Below are positions 26,205-35,086 of a DNA stretch of 64,000 nucleotides, piece after piece (position 1 is the stretch's first letter; every line of letters starts with the position of its first letter). This DNA comes from JAMXLO01 sp963719805 (GTDB taxonomy: Bacteria; Pseudomonadota; Alphaproteobacteria; Acetobacterales; Acetobacteraceae): assembly GCA_963719805.1 (NCBI GenBank), contig CAVRDF010000003.1, positions 682,001 through 746,000 on the forward strand, read 5' to 3'. The notes under the pieces are model-generated. The model was not told the origin of the DNA, did not search any database, and worked only from the letters and a program-made list of their open reading frames with translations. The position numbers were made by a program, and so were the translations under genes.

Positions 26205-27464
26205 TCAGGCGGCCAGCAGTGCGGGCGGCGGGATCAGTGCGCTGTCGGCTGTCATCACCTTGCCGGCGCGTACCGCGAAGGCCGGCGTCAGCATTTCATT
26301 GGCGATCACCTTCTCGCCGCTGTTGTCGGACAGCGTGAAGCGGCCGCGCAGCAGATCGAGCACAGAGATATCGGCCTCACGGCCGGGCAGCAGAGCGCCG
26401 AGCGTATCCTGCATCTGCACCATTTTGCGCGGCGTTGCTGGTGACGGTGGCGACGATTTCCGGCAGCGGGATGCCGAGTGTCATCAGTTCGGTCATCGCA
26501 TGCGTCAGGTTGAACGGCGCGACGCCGAAGAACGGATTCTCCTGCTTCGCTTTATCGCCGTCGCCGGGGACGCGCACGTTGTAGCCGTGCATGTCGGCGC
26601 CGAGCGTGTGTCGGGCGGATGCCGGCGGCGATGGTGCGGCGTGCCATCTCGAAGCTGAAATGCGAGCCGTGGCCGACATCGACGGTCACGCCGCGTTCCA
26701 GCGCGGCCCAGACCACCGGATGCACCTCGCCGGTCGCGGCGGAGACGAAACCGCCGGGATGGCGGGTGAAGGGATGCGCGAGCACATCGCCGGCTTCCAT
26801 CAGCGGCATCAGTTCGCGCACCACCTCGTCCGGGTCGATCGTGGCGCCATCCTTCACCGGCCAGAGCTGGCCAAGATGGATATACAGCGGCACGCCGAGT
26901 TCGCTGGAGATGCGCTTGCCGATCTTGATGACCTCCAGGCCCCAGCGTGAGGCGCCGCCGATTTCCGCATGTGCCTTCACGCCGCGCACGATGTCGGCAT
27001 TGGCGCGGCCAGCGCGGATCGTCGCCTTCACGTCCAACTGGTCCGGTCCATACAGCGATGGATACAGGTGGCCTTCCAGGCCGCCGACCAGATAGGCCGA
27101 GATGAAGCACAGCACGCGGGTTTTCGACGGCTCCACGACGAAGTGGCGGAAGCCGGGGATGGTCATGCAGCTTGGGCCGCCCTGGTCCACCACCGTGGTG
27201 ACGCCGGAATCGATGCCAACCATGTCGGCGTTCAGGCCGAACTTGCCGGTGACGTGCTGATAGACGTGCGCGTGCGTATCGATCATGCCGGCGATGACGA
27301 TTTTGCCGCTCACATCGACGACTCTGCGCAGCGGCGGCCGGGAATGACGGCTCGATCGCGGCGATGCGGCCGTCGATGACGCCGACATCGGCCACGCCGT
27401 CGCGACCCGATGCCGGATCGATCACGCGTCCGCCGCGCAACAGCAGATCGAATTGTCGGTCCAT
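26205..27464 (-). pseudogene. Amidohydrolase/deacetylase-family metallohydrolase (dihydroorotase-like), three frame breaks
   Basis: Pieces assemble into about 419 residues after removing one base near 27331, 26611 and 26428. Landmarks: MDRQFDLLLRGGRVIDPASG, VIAGMIDTHAHVYQHVTGKF (metal HxH), GLEVIKIGKRISSELGVPLY (bridging Lys region), PLYIHLGQLWPVKD, VLAHPFTRHPGG, TVDVGHGSHFSFEMARRTI and SNAAKMVQMQDTLGALLPGR. This matches the amidohydrolase/deacetylase group related to dihydroorotase, whose members act on N-acyl and cyclic amide bonds. It is the first gene of the minus-strand operon with DUF1989 and the TrzA-like enzyme, divergent from the molybdenum hydroxylase (86-bp gap), so one regulator may control both arms. 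Confidence 0.83.
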
Positions 27465-27550
27465 CGGGATGACCTCGCAATTGTCGGAGCGCCTGTATCG
27501 TCAGTATGCTGACGGCTTGCCGCCGGGCGCAAGCGCAAAGGGGGAGTGCG

Positions 27551-29872
27551 ATGGGGGAGGGCATCGGCCAGTCGGTGCCACGGCTGGAAGACGAACGCTA
27601 TTTGCGCGGCAAGGGCGAATTCATCGCCGACATCCGTCTGGCCGGCATGCGCGACCTGGCGTTCGTGCGCAGTCCTGTCGCGCATGCGCGCATCCGTGCG
27701 CGTGCGCAAGCCTGCCGGGCATGAAGCCGCGGTGTTCGTCGCCGCAGATCTTGTGGGCGTGCAGCCGATCGTTGCGGTATCCGGATTGCCGGGCTTCAAG
27801 CCATCGGTGCAGCCGGTGCTGGCCAGCCGACAAGGTGCGGCATGTCGGCGAGGCGATTGCGGTCTGCGTGGCCGCCACGCCGGGCCGAGGCAGAAGACCT
27901 GGCCGCGGCGGTCGAGATCGATTTCGACGAACTGCCGGCGGTGGTCGACATGCGCGCCGCTTTGCACAGCGAGACGCAGGTTGCACGATCACTGGGACGA
28001 CAACGTCTTCCTGGAGACGTTCGTCGAGGTCGCACCGGAGCATTTCGACCGCACGGCGCCGATAACCGTGCGGCGCACGTTTGCGCACTGCGCGGCAATG
28101 CATGTCGCCGCTGGAAGGCCGTGGTGTCGTTGCGACCTGGGATCGCAGGCTCGAGCAACTGCTGATCTACACCTCGACGCAGATGCCGCACATCGTGCGG
28201 ACTGGACTGGCCGGATGCCTGGGATTGGATGAGGCGCGCATCCGCGTTGTTGCGCCGGATGTCGGCGGCGGCTTCGGCTACAAGGGTATCCTGCTGCCCG
28301 AGGAAGTCTGTGCGGGCTGGCTGGCGCGGCGGCTCGGGCTATCCGGTGCGCTGGATCGAGGATCGCCGCGAACAGCTTACCGGCAATGCGAATTGCCGCG
28401 AGCACGACTATGACATCACGCTGCATGCGGAAGCCGACGGCACGCTGATCGGCATCGATGCGGAAGCCGTTGTCGATGCCGGGTGCGTATTCGGCCTATC
28501 CGTTTTCGGCGTGTCTGGAAGCGGCACAGGTCGCATCGATCCTGCCGGGTCCGTATACGATGCGCGGCTATCGCTGCCGCACATTCTCCGCGGCAACCAA
28601 CAAGCCGCCGATACTGCCTTATCGCGGCGTCGCGCGGTCCGGCGTCTGCTTCGCGCTGGAAGTCGCGTTGGACGCGGTGGCGCGCCAGGCAGGGCTGGAA
28701 CCGCATGAGGTGAGACTGCGCAATCTCGTGCCGCCGGATCGGATGCCGTTCGAGAACATCACCAACAAATACTTCGACAGCGGCGATTATCCGCAATGTC
28801 TGCGCCGTGTCGATCGAGGCGATCGATCTGCCGGCGGTGCGCCGCCGGCAGGCGGAGGCGACAGGGGCGCTGCGTATCGGCGTCGGCTGCACTATCTTCT
28901 GCGAGCAGGCGGCACACGGCACGACGGTCTATGCCGGCTGGGGCATTCCGATGGTGCCGGGCTTCGAGCAAGCGGTCGCGCGCATGACCCCGGATGGCGG
29001 GCTGGAACTGCGCGTCGGCATCCAGAGCCACGGGCAGGGGTTGGAGACGACGCTGGCGCAGGTGGCACATGAGGTATTGGGGATTCCGCTGGCGTCGATC
29101 CGGGTGGTGCATGGCGATACCGCGCTGACACCGTATTCCACCGGCACCTGGGGCTCGCGCTGCATGGTGATGGCGGGAGGTGCTGTGGGAACCGCATGTC
29201 GTGAACTGGCGGAACGGATTGCGCGGATTGGCGCGCATCTGTTGCAGGCGCCGGCGGATGCGGTGCGCGTCGGTGGCGGCATGGTGAGTGGACCGGAGGG
29301 CAGCGTGCCGATCGCGGAGGTGGCGCGCACGTGGTATCTGCGGCCGCAGGATCTGCCGGCGGATGTGCCCCCGGGCGGGCTGGAGGTGACGAGCCGGCTA
29401 TAAGCCGCTGCGCGATTCCGGCACGTTCAGCTATGCGGCGCACGCCGCGGTGGTTTCAGTCGATACCGAATTGGGCGACATCCGGATCCTTGACTACGCG
29501 ATCTGCGAGGATGGCGGCATGCTGATCAATCCAACCATTGTCGATGGCCAGGTGATCGGCGGCACGGCGCAGGGTATCGGCACCGCGCTGTACGAAGCGA
29601 TGCCGTACGATGCGTCGGGGCAGCCACTGGGTTCGACGCTGGCGGACTACCTGTTGCCTGGAGCGATCGAAGTGCCGGAGCCGCGGATCGATCACATGCA
29701 GACGCCATCGCCGCTGTCGATGTTCGGCCAGAAGGGTATCGGCGAAGGTGGAGCAATCGGTCCACCGGCGGCGCTCGCCAATGCGGTGAACGATGCGCTG
29801 GCGCCGCTGGGCGTGGAAATGACGGAATTGCCGATAACGCCGCACGCGTATCGTCGCAGCATTGCTGGCGCG
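27551..29872 (+). pseudogene. Molybdopterin-binding (large) subunit of a xanthine dehydrogenase-family hydroxylase, about nine frame breaks
   Basis: Frames assemble into about 770 residues after removing a base near 27703, 27827, 27882, 27980, 28083, 28337, 28482, 28805 and 29396. Landmarks: QSVPRLEDERYLRGKGEFIA, VRHVGEAIAVCVA, ARQCMSPLEGRGVVATWD, RVVAPDVGGGFGYKGI (Mo-cofactor loop), ARSGVCFALEVALDAVAR, IQSHGQGLETTLAQVAHEVL (cofactor Gln region) and MFGQKGIGEGGAIGPPAALA (catalytic Glu). This is the CoxL/XDH/aldehyde oxidase fold. No Tat signal, so it acts in the cytoplasm. ATG at 27551 follows GGGGGAG. The end runs in frame into the FAD subunit, so one more indel near 29860 is likely. Confidence 0.85.
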
Positions 29873-30650
29873 ATGAAGCCTGCGCCGTTCGAACACGCGA
29901 GACCGGCCGACATCGCCGAAGCGATGGCGCTGCTCCATCGAGCAGGTGCGCGTGCGCTGGCGGGTGGGCAGTCGCTGGGACCGATGCTGAACCTGCGGCT
30001 CGCGCAGCCGGCGATGCTGGTGCAGATCAATCGTCTGCCGGAGCTGGTTGGCGTGAGCAGCCGACGATACGGCGGTGACGATTGGCGCCTGCGTGACGCA
30101 CGCAGCGATTGCCGACGGGCTGGTGCCGGATATCGGCGGCGGCGTACTGGCGGCGGTGGCGGAGAATATCGCATATCGCGCCGTGCGCAATCGCGGCACC
30201 ATCGGCGGTAGCCTGTGTCACGCTGATCCGGCGGCGGACTGGGTCACGATGCTGACGGCGCTGGACGCGAGCGTGGTGCTGCGCGGCCGCGATGGCGCTC
30301 GCGAGCGTGCGGATGGCGGATTTCATGCACGGGCCCATTTCGTACGGCGCTGGCGCCTGGCGAAATACTTGCCGCGGTGCGGGTGCCGTCGCTGTCGAAC
30401 GGCGCGCGTTGGGGCTACGAGAAGGCCTGCCGCAAGCCTGGTGACTTCGCGCATGCGATGGCTGCTGTGCTGCTTGGCAGTGACAAGCGGCGCGCGGTGG
30501 TCGGTGCACTGGGTGGCAAGCCGCTGCTGCTGGAAGGCGATGCGGTTTCGGCGGAAGGCGCCGCACTCGCCCTGGACGACGTTGGAACCGGTGCACCGGC
30601 ACATCCAGCTTGCCGTGCTGCGGCGCGCGCTGGCCAGGGCGGAAGCATGA
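29873..30650 (+). pseudogene. FAD-binding (medium) subunit of the same hydroxylase, four frame breaks
   Basis: About 258 residues after removing one base near 30061, 30303, 30335 and 30581. Landmarks: PAPFEHARPADIAEAMALLH, RALAGGQSLGPMLNLRLAQP (FAD pyrophosphate loop AGGQSL), VTIGACVTHAAIADG, AYRAVRNRGTIGGSLCHADP (second FAD motif, RGTIGGSLxHADP), and ARWGYEKACRKPGDFAHAMA (CO dehydrogenase flavoprotein C-terminal domain). It takes electrons from the 2Fe-2S subunit to NAD or another acceptor. Stop TGA overlaps the ATG of the iron-sulfur gene. CoxM/XDH medium subunits are usually 270-290 residues, so length fits. Confidence 0.84.
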
Positions 30651-31743
30651 GCCGGGTTACGCTTTCGGTGAACGGCGAGAGCGTGACCGCAGAGGTGGAG
30701 CCGCGGACACATCTCGCCGATTTCCTGCGCGAGCAACGTCTGCTGACCGGCACGCATCTCGGCTGCGAACACGGTGTGTGCGGCGCATGCACGCTGCTGA
30801 TCGACGGTGTACCGGCGCGCTCGTGCATTGCGTTTGCCGTTGCCTGCGACGGCAGTGACGTGCGCACGATCGAGGGACTGGACGACGATGCCATGGTGAC
30901 GCGGCTGCGCGCGGCGTTCACCGCTGAACATGCGCTGCAATGCGGCTACTGTACGCCGGGCATGCTGGTGACAGCGCGCGACATCGTGCAGCGGCTGCCT
31001 GATGCCGACGAGACGCGTATCCGCCTGGAGCTTGCCGGCAATCTGTGCCGCTGCACCGGCTACGCGGGGATCGTGCGGGCGATCCGGCGCGTGCTTGCCG
31101 AGGGCGTGGAGGTGACAGCGCCGGCCACCAGGGTGCTGCCGGCATTGCCGGTGCTGGAGCAAGTGACGGTTGCACCCGTTCCCGCCGCGCGCACGCCGGG
31201 GACGGAACTGCCAGCAGAGCCTGCGGCTGGCGCTGCCGCTCGCCGAAGTGTGGTCAGCGATCCAGGATCCGCATCTGGTGGCCGCTTCCGTACCGGGCGC
31301 GCGACTGGTGTCGGTCGATGGGGATCAGGCTCCGCGGCGAGGTCCGCGCCTCGCTGGGGCCGATCGAAACGCTGTTCAGCGGGGAAGGGCGCTTCGCATT
31401 CGATGCGGCGGCGTGGAGCGCGGAAATCTCGGGCGAAGGACGCGATGCGCGCAGCGGCACGCGGCTGAGCGGACGCGCCTTGGTGCGGCTGCGCGAAGTG
31501 AACGCGGGCGCGACGGAAGCCGCGGTGACGATGGAGTACACGCTGCGCGGGCCGTTGGCGCAGTTTGCCAGAGGCGATGTGGTACGGGAGTTCGCGGCGG
31601 CGATCGCCGCGACGTTCGCAGCCAACCTGGAAGCACGGCTGACCGGTGCGGAGAGCCGAGTGCAAACCCGGCTGCCGGCAGGCGGCATACTGCTGCGCGC
31701 GCTCTGGCGACGGCTGCGCGCGCTGGTCGGTGGCGGGACTTAG
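30647..31743 (+). pseudogene. 2Fe-2S subunit fused to a CoxG-like SRPBCC domain, two frame breaks
   Basis: Residues 1-160 form a two-cluster iron-sulfur subunit: LGCEHGVCGACTLLIDGVPA, ALQCGYCTPGMLVTARDIV and GNLCRCTGYAGIVRAIRRVL. After a linker of about 35 residues rich in Pro/Ala/Val, and removal of one base near 31211 and 31326, the frame continues into an SRPBCC domain: LRLALPLAEVWSAIQDPHLV, SVPGARLVSVDGD, LRGEVRASLGPIETLFSGEG and FARGDVVREFAAAIAATFAA. CoxG-like domains help maturation or membrane recruitment of CO dehydrogenase-type hydroxylases. No separate start for the second domain is seen, so a natural fusion is likely, but a stop and start lost to an indel is possible. Confidence 0.8.
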
Positions 31744-31795
31744 GGGAAGGAAAAGATTGGGTTTTTGCTTTGCCGCACAGCGCGTATAGAGAGGC

Positions 31796-32659
31796 ATGAT
31801 CCGCCCCTCGATCCAGGCGCGCCAAGCGCTGGCAAAGCTCACGTTGCCGGTGCTGATCGCTGCCTCGTTCGGACTGATGCTGCTTGGCAAAGCCGACACA
31901 CTGCTGGAGGAGCGGGCGCGGATCACGCTGGCGGACGCGTTGGCGCCGATTTATTCGGCAATCGCCGGACCGCTGGGGGCGTTTCGCGACACCGTGGCGT
32001 CGGCCACCGGGCTTTGGGACATTCAGGCGGAGAATGAACGCCTGCGCGGCGAGAACGAGCAGCTTCGGCGCTGGCAATCGATCGCGCTGGAACTGGATGC
32101 GGAAAATCAGCGGCTGAAGGCTGACCTGCACTGGGTTCCCGATCCCGCGCCGTCTTATGTCACCGCACGAGTGGTTGCCGATGCCGGCGGCCTGTACGAC
32201 AAGGCGGTGCTGCTGTCGGTGGGACCCAAGCATGTCATCCACAAGGGTGAAGTCGCGCTGGATGAACGCGGGCTGGTGGGACGTGTCACGGAGGTTGGCG
32301 CGCGATCGGCGCGGGTGCTGCTGATCACCGATCTGAACAGCCGGATCCCGGTGATCCTGGAGAACTCGCGGGCACACGCCATACTTGTTGGGACTAATGG
32401 GCAACGGCCCCGGCTGATCTATTGGCCGGAAGGGGTCATGCCGAAGCAGGGCGAGCGCGTGGTCACCAGCGCCGAGGCCGGCGCCTTTCCCGCCAATCTT
32501 CCGGTCGGGATGGTGGACTTCACCACCTCCAACGTTCCCGAAGTGGCACCGGCGGCAAGGCTGGATCGGCTCGAGCTGGTGCGGATTTTCGATTACGGGC
32601 TTGGCGGGATCGCGGCGCCGGAGGCCCAGACGCGCACGCCGGATCGGCTGCTGCGCTGA
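31796..32659 (+). CDS. mreC: Rod shape-determining protein MreC
   Basis: A 287-residue bitopic inner-membrane protein. The N-terminal anchor is LTLPVLIAASFGLMLLG; a coiled coil follows (AENERLRGENEQLRRWQSIA, ELDAENQRLKADL); then the two beta-barrel lobes of the periplasmic domain (TARVVADAGGLYDKAVLLSV, GLVGRVTEVGARSARVLLIT, GVMPKQGERVVTSAEAGAFP). MreC dimers link the MreB cytoskeleton to PBP2 and RodA in the elongasome. It starts an operon with mreD, mrdA, rodA and a DUF3293 gene. mreB, usually directly upstream, is missing here. Frame is unbroken, in contrast to the upstream hydroxylase genes. Confidence 0.96.
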   Translation: MIRPSIQARQALAKLTLPVLIAASFGLMLLGKADTLLEERARITLADALAPIYSAIAGPLGAFRDTVASATGLWDIQAENERLRGENEQLRRWQSIALELDAENQRLKADLHWVPDPAPSYVTARVVADAGGLYDKAVLLSVGPKHVIHKGEVALDERGLVGRVTEVGARSARVLLITDLNSRIPVILENSRAHAILVGTNGQRPRLIYWPEGVMPKQGERVVTSAEAGAFPANLPVGMVDFTTSNVPEVAPAARLDRLELVRIFDYGLGGIAAPEAQTRTPDRLLR

Positions 32660-33213
32660 TGGCGCGCGCCGACCGGATTCCGGGGATCCGGCCGCGCGCC
32701 ACGCTGGGGCGGCGGCTCGATATCGCCGCGCGCTGTGCATTTCCCGCCGCTTGCACGCTGCTGCTGATGCTGATGACCGTGACACCTGTGGGCATTGCCG
32801 ATCAGGCTGCATTGCTGCCGGCGGTGACGCTGGCCTGCGTTTATTTCTGGTCGCTGTTCCGGCCGGCTTCGATGCCACCCCCGGTGGTGTTCGTCTTGGG
32901 GGTGATGCTGGATCTGCTTGGTTATCTGCCGTTGGGCGTTGGCGCACTGACCTTGTTGGCGGTGCATGGCATCGCGTTGCGCTGGCGGGAGGTTCTGACG
33001 CGGCAGGGGTTCCTGGCTGTATGGCTGGTGTTTGCCGGCTTCGCGCTTGGCGCGACCGCGCTGAGCTGGGTCCTGACGATGGTGCTGACGTTCCGTCTGC
33101 TGCCGGTGGGTGAGGCGATATTCCAGGCGGTGTTGGCGACGGCACTGTATCCGGCGCTGGCCGCGCTGTTCGTATTGGCGCACCGCACGATCGCCGATCC
33201 GGAGCGCGCTTAG
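32659..33213 (+). CDS. mreD: Rod shape-determining protein MreD
   Basis: A 184-residue polytopic membrane protein with about five helices, e.g. AACTLLLMLMTVTPVGIADQ, ALLPAVTLACVYFWSLFRPA and PVVFVLGVMLDLLGYLPLGV. The LxLDLLxxxPLGxxxL pattern is the family's most conserved stretch. It forms part of the MreBCD-RodA-PBP2 complex at the inner membrane. ATG at 32659 overlaps the mreC stop (TGATG). It is followed after one base by mrdA. Confidence 0.93.
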   Translation: MARADRIPGIRPRATLGRRLDIAARCAFPAACTLLLMLMTVTPVGIADQAALLPAVTLACVYFWSLFRPASMPPPVVFVLGVMLDLLGYLPLGVGALTLLAVHGIALRWREVLTRQGFLAVWLVFAGFALGATALSWVLTMVLTFRLLPVGEAIFQAVLATALYPALAALFVLAHRTIADPERA

Positions 33214-33214
33214 C

Positions 33215-35086
33215 ATGCGGCGAGAAACCCGCCGGACCAGCGTGTTCACACGGCGCGCGCTGCTGCTGATGGGCGGGCAAGTCGCATTGCTGGGCGGACT
33301 GGCGGCTCGGCTTTACCAGGTGCAAGTCGTCGAAGGCGCCCGCTATGCCACACTGGCGCAGGAAAATCGTGTCAGTGCACGGATGATCGCGCCGCCCCGC
33401 GGGCGCATGCTGGATCGCTTCGGCACGGTGGTCGCGGGCAACAAATTGAACTGGCGGGCGCTGCTGATCGCAGAGCAGACCAATGACACAGCGGCGACGC
33501 TCGACAGCTTTTCTCGCATCGTGCCGCTGTCGGACGGCGAGCGCGCGCGGATCGAACGCGAAGTGCGCCGGCACCGCCGTTTCATACCGGTGATGGTGCG
33601 CGAGTTCCTGAACTGGGATGAAATGGCGGCGATCGAGGTGAACGCGCCGGACCTGCCCGGCGTGATGGTCGATGTCGGCACGACGCGGATGTATCCGTTC
33701 GGCCAGCAGCTGGCTCACATCGTGGGTTACGTTGCCCCACCCAACGAAGCGGACGTGGCGGCCGATCCCGAGTTGTCGTTGCCTGGCATCCGGGTAGGCA
33801 GGGCCGCGTTGGAGAAGCAATACGACCTTGACCTGCGCGGGCGCGCCGGCGCCGTGCAGCTTGAAGTGAACGCGTTGGGGCGGGTGATCCGCGAACTGGA
33901 CAGGCAGGAAGGTTTGCCGGGCGCGGAGCTCGGCCTGACCATCGACGTCAAACTGCAGCAATCGGTGCTCGGGCGCATAGCGGACGAGTCCGCCAGCGCG
34001 GTGGTACTGGATTGTACCAACGGCGAGGTGCTGGCGCTGGCGACGAACCCGTCGTTCGATCCGTCGCTGTTCGATTCCGGGGTATCACAGGCGCAGTGGG
34101 CGGAGTGGTCGAAGGATAAGCGGACCCCGCTGCTGAATCGCGCGACCGATGGCCTGTATGCGCCGGGCTCGACCTTCAAGATGGCGGTGGCGCTGGGGGC
34201 GCTGGAGGCCGGCGCGATCACGCCAAATGACACGTTCAACTGCCCTGGCTTTTTCGACCTTGGCGACGCGCGGTTCCATTGTTGGCGCAAGGGTGGCCAC
34301 GGCACGCTGAACCTGCGCGGGGGACTGAAGAACAGTTGCGACGTGTTCTTCTATGAAGTGGCGAAGCGAGCCGGCATCGACCGGATCGCGACGATGGCGC
34401 ATCGCCTCGGACTGGGCACCGAGCTGGCCATCGATTTGCCGGGCGTGCGGACCGGCCTGATCCCGACGCGGGAGTGGCGCATCGGCCAGGGCCATCCTTG
34501 GAATCTCGGCGACACCGTGGTTGCGGGTATCGGGCAGGGCTACATCCAGGTGTCGCCGCTGGAACTCGCGACCTACGCGGCGCGCGTGGCGACCGGCCGC
34601 AAGGTGGAACCGCATCTCACGCGCAAGATCAGTGGCGAGCTGCAGACCGGATCGAAGCCGGAGGACTGGCCGAATATCGGGGTGGCTGAGCGCTACCTGC
34701 ATACGGTGCGCGAAGGCATGTGGGCGGTGGTGAACGAGGGGGGCGGGACGGCCCCTCTGGCAAAGCTGCCGGATCAGCGATGGCAGATGGCTGGCAAGAC
34801 CGGTTCGTCGCAGGTTCGCCGGGTATCGCGCGAGCAGCGCGAGAACGGCAACTTCGACAGCTCTAAACTGCCTTGGGAATTGCGGCCGCACGCCTTGTTC
34901 GTGGCCTATGCCCCTTACGAAGCGCCGCGCTATGCGCTGGCCGTTGTGGTGGAGCACGGCAACGCGGGAGCCGCGGCGGCTGGCCCGCTCGCGCGCGACA
35001 TCATGATGGATGCCCTGCAGCGCGATCCGGCGGGACGTGATGTGCTGCCCTCGACACAGGTCGCACAGCGCGAGGTGCCGCGATGA
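33215..35086 (+). CDS. mrdA: Penicillin-binding protein 2 (elongation transpeptidase)
   Basis: A 623-residue class B PBP: N-terminal anchor ALLLMGGQVALLGGLAARLY, pedestal domain starting at LAQENRVSARMIAPPRGRML, and the transpeptidase domain with SxxK (PGSTFKMAVALGALE), the SxN-type motif (KNSCDVFFYEVAKRAG, here SCD) and KTG (MAGKTGSSQ). It cross-links lateral-wall peptidoglycan with RodA. ATG at 33215 was preferred over an in-frame start inside mreD. The stop overlaps the rodA ATG (ATGA). The third residue of the second motif is Asp instead of Asn, as is common in PBP2. Confidence 0.96.
   Translation: MRRETRRTSVFTRRALLLMGGQVALLGGLAARLYQVQVVEGARYATLAQENRVSARMIAPPRGRMLDRFGTVVAGNKLNWRALLIAEQTNDTAATLDSFSRIVPLSDGERARIEREVRRHRRFIPVMVREFLNWDEMAAIEVNAPDLPGVMVDVGTTRMYPFGQQLAHIVGYVAPPNEADVAADPELSLPGIRVGRAALEKQYDLDLRGRAGAVQLEVNALGRVIRELDRQEGLPGAELGLTIDVKLQQSVLGRIADESASAVVLDCTNGEVLALATNPSFDPSLFDSGVSQAQWAEWSKDKRTPLLNRATDGLYAPGSTFKMAVALGALEAGAITPNDTFNCPGFFDLGDARFHCWRKGGHGTLNLRGGLKNSCDVFFYEVAKRAGIDRIATMAHRLGLGTELAIDLPGVRTGLIPTREWRIGQGHPWNLGDTVVAGIGQGYIQVSPLELATYAARVATGRKVEPHLTRKISGELQTGSKPEDWPNIGVAERYLHTVREGMWAVVNEGGGTAPLAKLPDQRWQMAGKTGSSQVRRVSREQRENGNFDSSKLPWELRPHALFVAYAPYEAPRYALAVVVEHGNAGAAAAGPLARDIMMDALQRDPAGRDVLPSTQVAQREVPR

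Noticed and set aside
20085..31330. Programmed ribosomal frameshifting as the reason for the many frame changes
   Set aside because: No shared slippery heptamer is seen, shifts occur in both directions and several per gene, and the same type of shift is found in unrelated genes. Error or decay is simpler.
20085..31330. Impression that all extra bases lie exactly at codon borders
   Set aside because: The true position of an inserted base is not determined by the two frames; any shift can be drawn at a codon border. The pattern is produced by the way the frames are joined.
31376..33961. 861-codon open frame on the minus strand
   Set aside because: Antisense to the SRPBCC domain, mreC, mreD and mrdA. 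Low-complexity Arg/Pro/Ala composition and no family features.
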